Positions 1 to 8,498 of a stretch of 64,000 nt of DNA are shown here, piece by piece. Numbering within the stretch: position 1 is the stretch's first letter; each line of letters starts with the position of its first letter. Source of the stretch: Alloacidobacterium dinghuense (GTDB lineage: Bacteria; Acidobacteriota; Terriglobia; Terriglobales; Acidobacteriaceae); assembly GCF_014274465.1 (NCBI RefSeq), contig NZ_CP060394.1, forward strand, positions 930,001 to 994,000. Direction: 5' to 3'. Under the pieces are notes generated by a model. That model made no database searches, was not told the DNA's origin, and saw only the letters and a program-made list of their open reading frames with translations. Position numbers and translations under genes: made by a program.

Positions 1-437
1 CGACGATCGACGGGCGGCGTGTGTCGCTCGACGATCTTGCAGGGAAAGTTGTGCTGCTAGATTTCTGGGCGACGTGGTGCGGGCCGTGCATAGAAGCGCT
101 GCCGCACATGAAGAGAATTGCCCAGGAATTTGCCGATGAGCCGCTGGTGATCCTGAGCGTGAGTCTGGATTCAGATGCAAACGATCAGAAATGGCGGACG
201 TTTGTGGCGCGGAACCAGATGACGTGGCTGCAGGCGCGGGACGGCGGTTTCAACGGTCCGACGGCGAGGCTGTTCGGAGTGACGGCGATTCCGCATACGT
301 TCACGATTGACGCTGAAGGTGTGTTGCAGGACGAGCAGATTGGTGACGCGGCCATCGAGTCAAAGCTGAGGAAGCTTTGTGACCGTGCTCGCCGGATGCG
401 TGAGGGGTCGCGGAGCGAGATTGCTCTGGCGCGGTGA
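1..437 (+). CDS. TlpA/thioredoxin-like thiol-disulfide oxidoreductase, C-terminal part
   Basis: Partial gene entering from the left edge. The frame is open back to base 3, and a GTG at 21 falls inside the fold, so the true start is outside the window. A thioredoxin-type active site WCGPC follows the strand segment VVLLDFWATW, and a cis-proline loop (TAIPHTF) lies about 75 residues later. This is the usual arrangement of TlpA/ResA-like proteins, which reduce disulfides or support cytochrome maturation in the envelope. Whether a signal peptide or membrane anchor precedes the domain cannot be seen. The C-terminus is short and basic. The exact redox partner is unknown. Confidence 0.85.
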   Translation, partial: TIDGRRVSLDDLAGKVVLLDFWATWCGPCIEALPHMKRIAQEFADEPLVILSVSLDSDANDQKWRTFVARNQMTWLQARDGGFNGPTARLFGVTAIPHTFTIDAEGVLQDEQIGDAAIESKLRKLCDRARRMREGSRSEIALAR

Positions 438-470
438 TCTCGGGCAGTGAGAACGGCTCTTTGAGTTTGT

Positions 471-582
471 GCTTTCCCACCCTATCGCAAAGTGCGCGAT
501 AGGATGGGGCACCCATTTTCGTGCTTCAGTTGAAAACAGCAGATCCTTCGCGTTGCTCAGGATGACAGGGTCAGGATGACAG
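471..582 (+). repeat. Dispersed intergenic repeat, copy 1
   Basis: This unit contains an imperfect hairpin built from CCCACCCTATCGC and GCGATAGGATGGG, then GGGGCACCC, a short T-rich link, and a tail of the type CAGATCCTTCG...CAGGATGACAG. The same order of blocks recurs at 2617-2738 and 5391-5495 with diverged sequence. It lies between the thioredoxin-like gene and the 3' end of the porin gene. There is no coding potential. It may act as a bidirectional terminator or a REP-like element; that role is inference. Confidence 0.7.
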
Positions 583-611
583 CATGAGGATTACGGGTGG
601 CAGCTTGAGGG

Positions 612-2093
612 TTAATAGTCGACGTGCATGCGGACGCTGGGAACCCAGACGGGGCCACGGTCGCGGTTGTAGCCGGGATTGTCGATGTGGCTGAGGCCAA
701 GGGCGAAGAAGACGCCGCGCCAGGTGTGCCAGTTGTAATAGCTTTCGACGATGTTTTCGCGGCGATAGTTGAGGCGTCCATCGCCCAGGATGAAGCCTAG
801 GCCGCCGTACTTCAGGTAGTTCTGGTGGTCGCTCTTGATGGCGTTCGAGACGAAGGCTACGCCGATCTTGTCGACGGGGCGATGCCAGCGCTGGCCAGCG
901 AGATCGCCACCAAATTGGACGGTCTGGTCGTCTTCGGTGTATGCGTATGATTCGTGCTGGCCTTCGTTCCATCCTACACGGCTGAAGATGCGGAAATCCT
1001 CGGTGATCTCCTGCTCGTTGTTCCAGCCAAAGCCGTATTTCACGGCGCCGAAGTGGGCGTACTTGGTGATGATTGGTGTGGGGTCGGTTCCGTTGAGGTA
1101 GGCATCGACGGCTTCGCGGTAGGTTCCCATGTGCGCGTGGTTTACGAAGCTTAGGATGCGTGTGACGCCTTTGCGCCCCTTGATGAAGGAGTGGCGCAAC
1201 TCGAATTCCCAGTTCTGGCCGTTGGCGCGAGAGAATGCCCAGTCGAGATCGATGCCGTTGGCAACGGTGGGCATGGCATAGATGCCGTAACGCGCACTCC
1301 AGTTGCGATCGTCGTACTCGGCGACACCACCAACCGTATAGCCTCTGGTGTCGGCGGCGTAGTCCCATGCGCCATCGTTATCGACGGTCCAGTTGGTGAA
1401 CTGAAGGTGGCTGTCGCTGCCAACGGAGTTGATATCGAAGACGTCAGGGAGGCTCATTTTGCCGATGCGGAAGTCGAAGCGGCGGACGGAGACTTCGGTT
1501 GCGAGCGAAAAAGGGCCGCGGTCGGACTCGGTCATTTCGCTGGTGAGGCCGATGGTCTGATGGATGACGCCGCGCGCTAAATAGGGCTTGGAGCCGAGAT
1601 TTGGATTGCGGACGACGTCGAGATTGGTGAAGCCGGCGAGGCCGAGGGCCTGGCTGAGTCCGCGGCCGCCGGCGCTTTCGAAGTCGACGATGAAGTCGGT
1701 GTTGTAACGAAGGTTGCGGTGCGGCTGGTAGCCGAGGAAGAGGGTTCCGACGAGCGAGGTTTTGTATTCGCCCGCACCGTGGAAGCTGTTTGTGCCTTGA
1801 TAGGGCGAGTGAAATGGTGGATGCGCCTGGAAGATGATATTGGTCTGACCGGAGATCCACCAAGGGGCACTGTCGCTGTGCGGGAAGAGCGTAACGGGAG
1901 GAGCGTCAGGAACTTCGCGCTCTTCCGGGGATATGCCAGCGGCGCTGGATTGACTTCGCTGGGCGTTGTCGTCAGCGCCGAGAAATGACAGAGTGAATTG
2001 CGGCGTCGGAGTTGCGGGCAGGGAAGCGGGCAGCTGGGCGCGACTGTAGAGAGAGCACAGCGCCAGGGAAATGATTGTCAGCAACTTGCGCAA
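612..2093 (-). CDS. OprB-family carbohydrate-selective outer-membrane porin
   Basis: The protein has 493 residues and a cleavable signal peptide of about 20 residues (MRKLLTIISLALCSLYSRAQ). The body is rich in alternating aromatic and polar segments, as in an outer-membrane beta-barrel. The block around GKMSLPDVFDIN, then FTNWTVDNDGAWDYAADTRGYTVGG, is characteristic of the OprB carbohydrate porin family. The likely role is diffusion of sugars or other small solutes across the outer membrane. The start is TTG at 2093, supported by a strong GGAGG 6 nt upstream. The gene diverges from an RcnR-type metal sensor 135 bp away, so metal-dependent control of this porin is possible. The substrate cannot be read from sequence. 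Confidence 0.75.
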   Translation of the reverse strand: MRKLLTIISLALCSLYSRAQLPASLPATPTPQFTLSFLGADDNAQRSQSSAAGISPEEREVPDAPPVTLFPHSDSAPWWISGQTNIIFQAHPPFHSPYQGTNSFHGAGEYKTSLVGTLFLGYQPHRNLRYNTDFIVDFESAGGRGLSQALGLAGFTNLDVVRNPNLGSKPYLARGVIHQTIGLTSEMTESDRGPFSLATEVSVRRFDFRIGKMSLPDVFDINSVGSDSHLQFTNWTVDNDGAWDYAADTRGYTVGGVAEYDDRNWSARYGIYAMPTVANGIDLDWAFSRANGQNWEFELRHSFIKGRKGVTRILSFVNHAHMGTYREAVDAYLNGTDPTPIITKYAHFGAVKYGFGWNNEQEITEDFRIFSRVGWNEGQHESYAYTEDDQTVQFGGDLAGQRWHRPVDKIGVAFVSNAIKSDHQNYLKYGGLGFILGDGRLNYRRENIVESYYNWHTWRGVFFALGLSHIDNPGYNRDRGPVWVPSVRMHVDY

Positions 2094-2197
2094 AGCCAGC
2101 CTCCGAGCTTTGTGGACGGCGACGCGGTCAAACCTTGATCTTGACCTTTCAATATTGCAGTGATGTTACGAAGGTAGCGGTCTTGGTTTGTTTTACC

Positions 2198-2214
2198 ATA
2201 TCCCCCTAGGATAT
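2198..2214. promoter_or_regulatory. Probable CsoR/RcnR-type operator
   Basis: Perfect inverted repeat ATATCC-CCCTA-GGATAT. AT-rich arms around a C/G tract are typical of operators of the CsoR/RcnR/FrmR family. It sits 14 bp before the start codon of the RcnR-like gene and in the shared region with the divergent porin, consistent with autoregulation and possibly control of the porin. Confidence 0.65.
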
Positions 2215-2228
2215 ATTAGAGGAAAATT

Positions 2229-2501
2229 ATGAGCCATGTAGAACGTGAAAAACAGAAGTTGGTGGCCAGGATCAAACGCATTCGCGGGCAGGTGGATGCG
2301 ATTGAGCGGTCGCTCTCGAGCGGAGACGACTGCGCGGACGTGTTGATGCTGCTGGCGAATGTTCGCGGCGGCGTGAACAGCCTGATGGCTGAGGTGCTGG
2401 AGGATCATATACGGCTGCATATGCTGACGGAGAAGAGCTCGCTGCCTCCGACGGAACTGGCTGAGGATTTGATTGATCTGGTGCGAGCTTATTTGAAGTA
2501 G
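2229..2501 (+). CDS. RcnR-like metal-sensing repressor (CsoR/RcnR/FrmR family)
   Basis: A 90-residue all-helical regulator of the DUF156 family. The ligand set characteristic of nickel/cobalt-responsive RcnR is present at the same positions as in E. coli: His3, Cys35, His60 and His64. CsoR copper sensors carry a Cys-His-Cys pattern and FrmR formaldehyde sensors lack the last histidine, so nickel or cobalt is the best guess. Basic residues of the DNA-binding face (RIKRIRGQ) are present. Family members repress efflux genes until metal binds. No rcnA-like exporter lies adjacent. The nearest gene is the divergent OprB-like porin, and a perfect palindrome lies directly upstream of this gene. Confidence 0.85.
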   Translation: MSHVEREKQKLVARIKRIRGQVDAIERSLSSGDDCADVLMLLANVRGGVNSLMAEVLEDHIRLHMLTEKSSLPPTELAEDLIDLVRAYLK

Positions 2502-2616
2502 GTCCTCCTACATCATTTCGAGATGCTGGAGCACCCGGCTATTTCAAAAATCTCGAGTAGTAAAGATCGCTGGGATTCTTCGCTTCGCTCAGAATGGCGG
2601 CTTGCTGGGAGGGTTC

Positions 2617-2738
2617 GTGCTTTCCCACCCTTTCGCAGAATGCGCGAAAGGATGGGGCACCCTTTTTCGTGCCACTGCTTAGAAGCAGATCCTTCCGCTT
2701 CCCCTTCACTCCGTTCAGGGTCAGCGTCAGGATGACAG
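2617..2738 (+). repeat. Dispersed intergenic repeat, copy 2
   Basis: Same block order as the copy at 471-582. A hairpin CCTTTCGC...GCGAAAGG lies inside GTGCTTTCCCACCC...GGATGGGGCACCC, followed by CAGATCCTTCCG and CAGGATGACAGG. It is preceded by a related tail block (GGGATTCTTCGCTTCGCTC). It sits between the convergent RcnR-like gene and glnD. Confidence 0.75.
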
Positions 2739-2761
2739 GTTCTTCATCGGTGATTTTGTCA

Positions 2762-5362
2762 CTAGTGGCGGAGCGATTCTATGGCTTGCGTCAGTGCGGT
2801 GGAGAGTTGCTGCTGCTGGGATGCAGTCAGCTTGTTGCCCTGGGATGTGAGGTAGAAGACGTCAATGGCCATCTCGCCTTCAGTATCGATGAGGGCGACT
2901 TCGATATTGCACTTCAACTCGGCGAAGGTGCGGGCGAGCTCGCGCAGGAGGCCGGGCGTGTCCTGTGCGACGACTTGCAGCAAGGTGCTGTGAGTGGAGG
3001 ATTCGTTGTCGAAGGCAAGCCGGGTTTCGACGTGCACTTTTACGTTGTTGCGGCGGTTCGCGTGGCTTCTGGCGCGCAGCAGTGTTTGTAGAGAGACGTT
3101 CTTTGAGATGACGTCGCGAAGGCTCTTGAGGAAGCGGTCGACTTCTGACGGGTTCAATTCAAGAGTCTGGAATGGGTCGGTGAACTGGAAAGTGTCGACG
3201 ATGATGCCGGCGCTGTTGGAGAAGGCGTCGGCTTTGACGATGTTCATGCCCCAGGCGGAGAGAACGCCGGCCATGTCGGCGAAGAGCATGGGGCGGTCGG
3301 CGGTGATGAGGGTGACTTCCTGCAACTGGCGCACGGTGCGGAAGGCAAGCTGCACGGGCTCGGTTGCGAGATCGAGGGCCATGCGGAAATGGCTGCGAAT
3401 CTGATCGGGCAGGCGGGTTTGCAGGTAGCGTTGCGGAAGGCCTTCGAGGAAGGTTTTGAGTTCTTCGGCGCGATCGGGGCTGAGAGCAACGATGCGGCTC
3501 AACAGACCGGTGTCGGTCTCGACGTGATAGCGCTCTTCGTCGACGCTGCGATCGAGAAAGTTTGATGTGGTGATGTAAAGCTGCCAGAGGTTCTCGGCTT
3601 TCCATGGTGTGAGCGCGTCGGGAGCGACGGCTTTGATATCGGCAAAGGTGAGCAGCGTAAGCATCTTGAGCTGTGCCTGGCTGCTTGCTTTTTCAGCGAA
3701 GGCACGCACGCTTTCGTGGTCGAAGATATCCCGGCGCAATGTCGATGACATTTCAAGATGATTGCGGATGATGCGACGCACGATCTCTCGCTCTTCGGGA
3801 TCGAATTCGAGGCGCGCGAAAAGGCTTTCGGCTAGCTCTACGCTTTGGGCGCAGTGATCGCCGGTGCGACGCGCCTTGCCGGTGTCGTGCATGAGGAGCG
3901 CGAGGAAGAAGAGGTCGAGGCGATCGATTTCTGTCAGCAGCGTGGCGAAGCGCTTTTCCCAGTCATGCGTAGGTTGGCGCAGCGTATGGACGTTGTCGAT
4001 GACGAGGAAGGTGTGCTCATCGACGGTGTAGCGGTGATAGGAGTCGCGGATGACGAGCGCGTCGATGCCGTGGAATTCGGGAATGACGAGTTCGAGGACG
4101 CCGAGCGCGTGCATGGTGCGCAGCGCATGTGCGGCGTGCGGGCCAAGAAGAATTTCGCGCAGGCAGTTCCAAAGGAATGGGCCCTCGGGCATTTGCACGG
4201 CGAGGACGGGCAGGGCTTCAGCGATGCGGTCTTCGGCGTTCTGGCTCAGTTTGTAGCCATGCACGGCGATGAGTCCGAAGATACGCAGGACACTGTCGGC
4301 ATCGCTGACGGTCGCGGATTCGTCGAGATCGAGGCGGCCCTGTTCGAGGAAGAAGTCGGTGCCGGCGACGGGCGTGCGGCGACGGCGAAACTGCTTGTAG
4401 AACGAACGGCGCGCGGGCGGCACGTCGTCCATGAGCAGCGATGTGCGGCGGTAGATGGTGCGCGCGTGCCGATAGTACGTGCGCATCCAATACGCGGGGT
4501 CGGCACTGCCGCTGGTGTCCAGTCCGATGCTCCGCTCGGCGGCTTCGTCTTGTGCATGCCAGTCGAGCGTGTTGTCATCACGGCCGCAACGGTAGTGCAG
4601 AAAACATCGCGCGGCGGCGAGGAAGTCGAATGCTGATTCGAGATCGTTGTGTACGGTGAAGAAATTATTGGATGAAGGTTTAGGCCATGTCTTTTGCGCC
4701 TGCAGCGAGAAGAGCAGGCTGAGCCATTGAGAGAGATGGTAGTCACGCAGGCCGCCGGGACACTCCTTGATGTTGGGCTCGAGATGAAAAATGGTGTTGC
4801 CGTATTTTGTGTGGCGGGCGCGCGCCATCTCGGCGAGGTTCTGCACGATGGTGTTCCACTCGCGCAAGGCGAGCGATGGCAGCAGATCGTTTTCGAGGCG
4901 TTTGTAAAGCGTGTAGTCGCCGCTCAAATAACGACGGTCGAGCAGTGAGACGAGAAATTCCAGGTTGTCTGGATCAACGTGGTCGCATTCCTTCCACGTG
5001 CGCGTTGCAGGGCTGGCTCTCAAGCCAACATCCCACATGGCCTGCGTGCAGGTGCGGATTACATCATGGAAATCGCGCTCTACGCTGTCGCTGGCGCATA
5101 AGAAGAGCACATCGACATCGGAGAAGGGGAAGAGTTCCTTGCGGCCAAAGCCTCCGGTGGCAACGATGGCGATGCCGGGCGGTTCGGGTTGACTTTCGAC
5201 CACTCCGTTCCAGAGTTGACGGACGACTTTATCGACCAATGTCGAGCGGCGGCGGATGGAGGCAGAACCGTCGCCTGAGCGTTCGAAGGTGAGACGCAGG
5301 TCGGCTATGTCCTTTTGATACGTGTCCCGCATGCGCGGGAGGGATAGCGACTCTGGTGTCAT
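2762..5362 (-). CDS. glnD: [Protein-PII] uridylyltransferase / uridylyl-removing enzyme GlnD
   Basis: Bifunctional nitrogen sensor that uridylylates PII when glutamine is low and removes UMP when glutamine is high. All four expected modules are visible in 866 residues. The nucleotidyltransferase has GGFGR (70-74) and the D-x-D pair Asp82/Asp84. The GlnD-specific linker helix follows. An HD phosphohydrolase motif LLMHDTGK lies near 490. Two ACT domains lie at about 684-760 and 790-860 (the second contains [16 protein letters not shown]). An open frame extends 22 codons further upstream, but that stretch is the dispersed repeat, so I start at ATG 5362. It lies downstream of amt and glnB on the same strand, which is strong functional context. 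Confidence 0.95.
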   Translation of the reverse strand: MTPESLSLPRMRDTYQKDIADLRLTFERSGDGSASIRRRSTLVDKVVRQLWNGVVESQPEPPGIAIVATGGFGRKELFPFSDVDVLFLCASDSVERDFHDVIRTCTQAMWDVGLRASPATRTWKECDHVDPDNLEFLVSLLDRRYLSGDYTLYKRLENDLLPSLALREWNTIVQNLAEMARARHTKYGNTIFHLEPNIKECPGGLRDYHLSQWLSLLFSLQAQKTWPKPSSNNFFTVHNDLESAFDFLAAARCFLHYRCGRDDNTLDWHAQDEAAERSIGLDTSGSADPAYWMRTYYRHARTIYRRTSLLMDDVPPARRSFYKQFRRRRTPVAGTDFFLEQGRLDLDESATVSDADSVLRIFGLIAVHGYKLSQNAEDRIAEALPVLAVQMPEGPFLWNCLREILLGPHAAHALRTMHALGVLELVIPEFHGIDALVIRDSYHRYTVDEHTFLVIDNVHTLRQPTHDWEKRFATLLTEIDRLDLFFLALLMHDTGKARRTGDHCAQSVELAESLFARLEFDPEEREIVRRIIRNHLEMSSTLRRDIFDHESVRAFAEKASSQAQLKMLTLLTFADIKAVAPDALTPWKAENLWQLYITTSNFLDRSVDEERYHVETDTGLLSRIVALSPDRAEELKTFLEGLPQRYLQTRLPDQIRSHFRMALDLATEPVQLAFRTVRQLQEVTLITADRPMLFADMAGVLSAWGMNIVKADAFSNSAGIIVDTFQFTDPFQTLELNPSEVDRFLKSLRDVISKNVSLQTLLRARSHANRRNNVKVHVETRLAFDNESSTHSTLLQVVAQDTPGLLRELARTFAELKCNIEVALIDTEGEMAIDVFYLTSQGNKLTASQQQQLSTALTQAIESLRH

Positions 5363-5390
5363 TCGGCTTCTGGTGTTGCGTTTATGTAGG

Positions 5391-5495
5391 TTTGTGGTTC
5401 CCGCCCTTTCTGCGAAAGGATGGGGCACCCCTTTTTGTGCCTGATTTCAAGAAAAGCAGATCCTTTCCCTTCGTTCCTCTGGGTCAGGATGACAA
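5391..5495 (+). repeat. Dispersed intergenic repeat, copy 3
   Basis: A shorter copy of the element at 471-582 and 2617-2738: CCCTTTCTGCGAAAGGATGG and GGGGCACCCC, then AAAGCAGATCC and GGTCAGGATGACA. It lies between glnB and glnD inside the presumed nitrogen operon and could separate or attenuate their transcription. Confidence 0.7.
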
Positions 5496-5526
5496 TCTGT
5501 TTTCAAACGGCGCTGCGTATCTGCCG

Positions 5527-5865
5527 TTATAAGGCTGACGGGCCGCGTTCGTCGTTGCGAATGCGGATGGCTTCGTCGATTTTCGAAATGAAGATTTTGC
5601 CGTCGCCGATCTTGCCGCTGCGTGCCGAGGAAAGAATCGCCTGCACGGCTTTTTCTACTAACTCGTCGGGTACGACCATTTCCAGCTTGATCTTGGGGAG
5701 CAAATCGACGGTGTATTCGCGTCCGCGATAAAATTCGGTGTGGCCTTTCTGGCGACCGTGACCGCGCGCCTCAAGAATCGTCATGCCCTCGATGCCTACT
5801 TCGAGCAGGGCGTCCTTTACCGCATCGAGCTTCGACGGTTGAATCACTGCTTCAATCTTCTGCAT
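5527..5865 (-). CDS. glnB: Nitrogen regulatory protein PII (GlnB/GlnK)
   Basis: A 112-residue trimeric signal protein that reports 2-oxoglutarate, ATP/ADP and glutamine status. The T-loop is intact with GHGRQKGHTEFYRGREYTVDL, including Tyr51, the conserved uridylylation target of GlnD. The C-terminal block GKIGDGKIFI forms the nucleotide-binding region. It starts 41 bp after the amt stop on the same strand, so it is probably the GlnK-type PII that plugs the ammonium channel. The GlnB/GlnK distinction rests on this location only. The uridylylating enzyme glnD follows downstream. Confidence 0.95.
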   Translation of the reverse strand: MQKIEAVIQPSKLDAVKDALLEVGIEGMTILEARGHGRQKGHTEFYRGREYTVDLLPKIKLEMVVPDELVEKAVQAILSSARSGKIGDGKIFISKIDEAIRIRNDERGPSAL

Positions 5866-5906
5866 AGTGTCGTCTCAAGTGTTTCAGGGTAACAGGTTGC
5901 GTCCAG

Positions 5907-7304
5907 TTAAGAGGCGAAATCGTAGCCTTCTTCGCCGTGTTGTGTCACATCGAGACCCTCTATCTCCTGCTCACGCGTGACGCGCAGCCCGACAGTAATA
6001 TCGACCAGTTTCAGCAAGATCACTGTTCCGACGATAGAAATAATCCATGCGAGGGCAATGCCGACGAATTGGTTCAGCACCTGATGCCAGTTGCCGTCCA
6101 CCGCACCGGAAGGGAGCGGGTTGCCATTTGCATCTTTGAAAATCGGGTTGATGGCGCTCGATGCGAAGATGCCGGTGAGGATTGCGCCCAGTGTGCCGCC
6201 TGCTCCGTGAACGCCGAAGGCGTCGAGTGAGTCATCATAGCCGAACCAGTTCTTCACCTTGATGACCATGAAGTAGCAAAAGGCGCCGGCGAGCAGTCCG
6301 ATGATGATGGCGGACATGGGCTGCACGAAGCCAGCTGCGGGAGTGATGGCGACGAGTCCTGCCACGGCTCCGGAGATGCCGCCGAGAGCGCTGGGCTTGC
6401 CGTTGCGAATCCATTCAGCGAGCATCCAGCTGAGGGCCGCTCCGGCCGCTCCGAAATGCGTGTTGACGAAGGCGCTTGTGGCCAGAGTTCCCGAGCTTAA
6501 GGCGCTGCCGGCATTGAATCCGAACCAGCCCACCCAGAGAAGGCAGGCGCCGATGATGCTGAGCACGACAGAGTGGGGCGGCATGGCCTCGCGCGGATAG
6601 CCGACACGCTTGCCGAGATAGAGCGCGCAGATGAGCGCGGAGACACCCGAGGTGACGTGAACTACTGTGCCGCCGGCGAAGTCAAGTGTTGGGAAGCGGC
6701 CGCCGAGCGAGGCGTTGAGCAATCCACCTTTGCCCCACACCATGTGGGCCATAGGCGAGTAAACGCAGATCGACCAGAGAATGAGAAAGAGTGCCATGGC
6801 ACTGAATTTCATGCGTTCGGCGAATGCCCCGGTAATGAGTGCGGGTGTGATGATGGCGAACATCAGCTGATAGACCATGAAGGTCTGGAGCGGCAACGTG
6901 GTGGAGTAGTCGGGATCGGGCGTGAGACCGACGCCCCGCAGGAATATGTGGTGGAGTCCGCCGATGAAGCTGGCGCCGGAATCGAATGCGAGGCTGTAGC
7001 TGACGATCGCCCAGAGCACGGTGATGATGGCCATCATGGCGAAGCTTTGCATCATCGTAGCGAGCACATTCTTTTTGCGGACAAGGCCACCGTAGAAGAG
7101 CGCGAGTCCCGGGCCGGTCATCATAAGGACCAGCGCGGCACTGACAAGCATCCACGCATTGTCTGCTCCGGACTGCGCCGCGGCGACCTGGGCCTGGAGC
7201 TTTGCAATCTGGTCAGCGGTGGAACCTGTTTGCGCAACTGCGGGCGACAGGCTGCCCGTACAAAACACCAATGCCAAAAGCAGCTTCACAATACGAGGGT
7301 GCAT
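5907..7304 (-). CDS. amt: Ammonium transporter AmtB/Amt
   Basis: A 465-residue polytopic inner-membrane channel for ammonium/ammonia. There is an N-terminal signal sequence, a low-complexity linker (AQTGSTADQIAKLQAQVAAAQS), then about eleven hydrophobic segments. The family signature DFAGGTVVHVTSG carries the first pore histidine, and FGVHGAGGTLGAI carries the second. The gene heads an amt-glnB-glnD run on the minus strand. The order amt then PII is reversed relative to E. coli glnK-amtB. No convincing sigma-54 or NtrC site was found upstream. Confidence 0.95.
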   Translation of the reverse strand: MHPRIVKLLLALVFCTGSLSPAVAQTGSTADQIAKLQAQVAAAQSGADNAWMLVSAALVLMMTGPGLALFYGGLVRKKNVLATMMQSFAMMAIITVLWAIVSYSLAFDSGASFIGGLHHIFLRGVGLTPDPDYSTTLPLQTFMVYQLMFAIITPALITGAFAERMKFSAMALFLILWSICVYSPMAHMVWGKGGLLNASLGGRFPTLDFAGGTVVHVTSGVSALICALYLGKRVGYPREAMPPHSVVLSIIGACLLWVGWFGFNAGSALSSGTLATSAFVNTHFGAAGAALSWMLAEWIRNGKPSALGGISGAVAGLVAITPAAGFVQPMSAIIIGLLAGAFCYFMVIKVKNWFGYDDSLDAFGVHGAGGTLGAILTGIFASSAINPIFKDANGNPLPSGAVDGNWHQVLNQFVGIALAWIISIVGTVILLKLVDITVGLRVTREQEIEGLDVTQHGEEGYDFAS

Positions 7305-7515
7305 ATCACTCCATCTGGCTTGTTGAAATAGACCAATTCCAACCGGTCTTGCACCGGTAAAAACAAAATGAATGCTAACGATAGCGGTGCGGGCATGTGT
7401 GGGCGCCGCCTATATGCCCGTGAGAGTTTCCTGAATGTGTTGCAGTTACTTTTACATATTTCGTGAAAATCGCAAACAGCATTTTTTCGGAGGGATGCCG
7501 GATTCTTATTTCGCG

Positions 7516-7537
7516 CCACTGGCACTTTTGCCAGTGG
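7516..7537. promoter_or_regulatory. Perfect 9-bp inverted repeat between amt and nuoB
   Basis: CCACTGGCA-CTTT-TGCCAGTGG, with no mismatch. It lies in the divergent region, 54 bp before the nuoB start and 211 bp before amt. It has no T-tract on either side, so an operator is as likely as a transcript hairpin. Confidence 0.5.
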
Positions 7538-7591
7538 TAATTGCGAGGCAAGCTGTTCAAATTTAAAGCGGAGGGGCGTTATAGTAGAGGC

Positions 7592-8164
7592 ATGAGCGAA
7601 TTGGCGCGCGACCGGTATCTGTTTGGTTCACTAGAAAGCAGTGCGAAGAACCGAGAGAAGCTGAAGGAAGTGAGCTATGGCTACGATCAGCCGGATGGTG
7701 TTTTCCTTACTTCATTGGATGCAGCGATCAACTGGATTCGCAAGAGTTCGGTGTGGCCGATGACCTTTGGCCTTGCATGCTGCGCGATCGAGATGATGTC
7801 CATGGGCGCATCTCGATTTGACGTGGCACGTTTCGGCATGGAGGTCTTTCGGCCCTCGCCTCGACAATCTGACCTGATGATAATTGCGGGCCGCGTTTCA
7901 CAGAAGATGGCCCCGGTCATTCGACGTCTCTATGATCAGATGCCTGAGCCGAAATGGGTGATTTCCATGGGAGCCTGCGCAACATCTGGTGGAGTTTTCA
8001 ACAACTATGCTTTGGTGCAAGGCGTCAATCAGGTGATCCCGGTGGACGTGTATGTGCCGGGTTGCCCGCCGCGTCCGGAGCAGCTCATCTACGCCCTTAC
8101 TCTATTGCAGGAGAAAATTCTGCGGGAGCGGGGCAGTTTGAAGCGAGTATTGAACTTGCAATAA
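7592..8164 (+). CDS. nuoB: NADH-quinone oxidoreductase subunit B (stand-alone NuoB)
   Basis: NuoB carries iron-sulfur cluster N2, the last electron carrier of respiratory complex I before quinone. The cluster ligands are Cys63 and Cys64 (GLACC), Cys129 (MGACATSGG) and Cys158 (VPGCPPRPE). At 190 residues it has normal NuoB length. I start at ATG 7592, which gives the usual MSELARDRY-like N-terminus. An upstream in-frame start at 7541 adds an unlikely tail. No other nuo gene is adjacent, so this is either a displaced complex I gene or a second copy. Expression may be set by the divergent region shared with amt. Confidence 0.9.
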   Translation: MSELARDRYLFGSLESSAKNREKLKEVSYGYDQPDGVFLTSLDAAINWIRKSSVWPMTFGLACCAIEMMSMGASRFDVARFGMEVFRPSPRQSDLMIIAGRVSQKMAPVIRRLYDQMPEPKWVISMGACATSGGVFNNYALVQGVNQVIPVDVYVPGCPPRPEQLIYALTLLQEKILRERGSLKRVLNLQ

Positions 8165-8244
8165 GTGATAAGATTCAATAGCTTAGATGTGTATCACGTT
8201 CGAGGGTAAATCGTTCGCGCAGATATAAGAAGCGATCTCCCTAC

Positions 8245-8274
8245 CAGAGCACGCCACGGCTGCAATGTGCTCTG
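8245..8274 (+). terminator. Possible nuoB transcript end
   Basis: Inverted repeat CAGAGCAC...GTGCTCTG with a 14-nt loop, about 80 bp after the nuoB stop. The following TCTCGCTTTC is only weakly T-rich, so this is a tentative terminator. Confidence 0.35.
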
Positions 8275-8431
8275 TCTCGCTTTCGCGAATAAGTAACTGC
8301 GAAGGTGCTTGAAGCGTGCATTTTAAGGCAACTCATTGAAGAATTTGTGCTCTAACGTAATCAACGTGTGGTAGCTTTTTATACCGTCGCAGTTTTCGTT
8401 ACCGAAGTTTTGTCATTGGGTTTACCTGGGC

Positions 8432-8459
8432 TTGACACTTAAGCCTGCTTCTGTATTTC
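8432..8459 (+). promoter_or_regulatory. Putative sigma-70-type promoter for the OmpA-like gene
   Basis: A consensus TTGACA is followed after 16 bp by TATTTC, a weak -10 match. It leaves a leader of about 35 nt that carries a good GGAGG ribosome site before the start at 8499. Confidence 0.45.
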
Positions 8460-8498
8460 AGCATGATTTTCAAAAGTATGGTTTCGGAGGATAGACGC

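Larger units (their letters stand above)
8165..8498. other. Intergenic region with hairpin and promoter
   Basis: This stretch holds an 8-bp inverted repeat soon after nuoB and a likely promoter for the OmpA-like gene. No small coding frame with a credible ribosome site was seen. Confidence 0.5.

Noticed and set aside
571-1368. Long arginine-rich minus-strand frame inside the porin gene
   Set aside because: It is a shifted reading of the OprB-like gene; composition is dominated by Arg/Pro runs and the true frame has a signal peptide and family motifs.
3845-4636. 263-codon plus-strand frame
   Set aside because: Antisense to glnD, no ribosome site or recognisable domain; glnD motifs on the other strand are decisive.
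7341-7360. ACCGGT...ACCGGT repeats before amt as an NtrC site
   Set aside because: Spacing and arms do not match the NtrC consensus; ACCGGT is itself a palindrome and common by chance.
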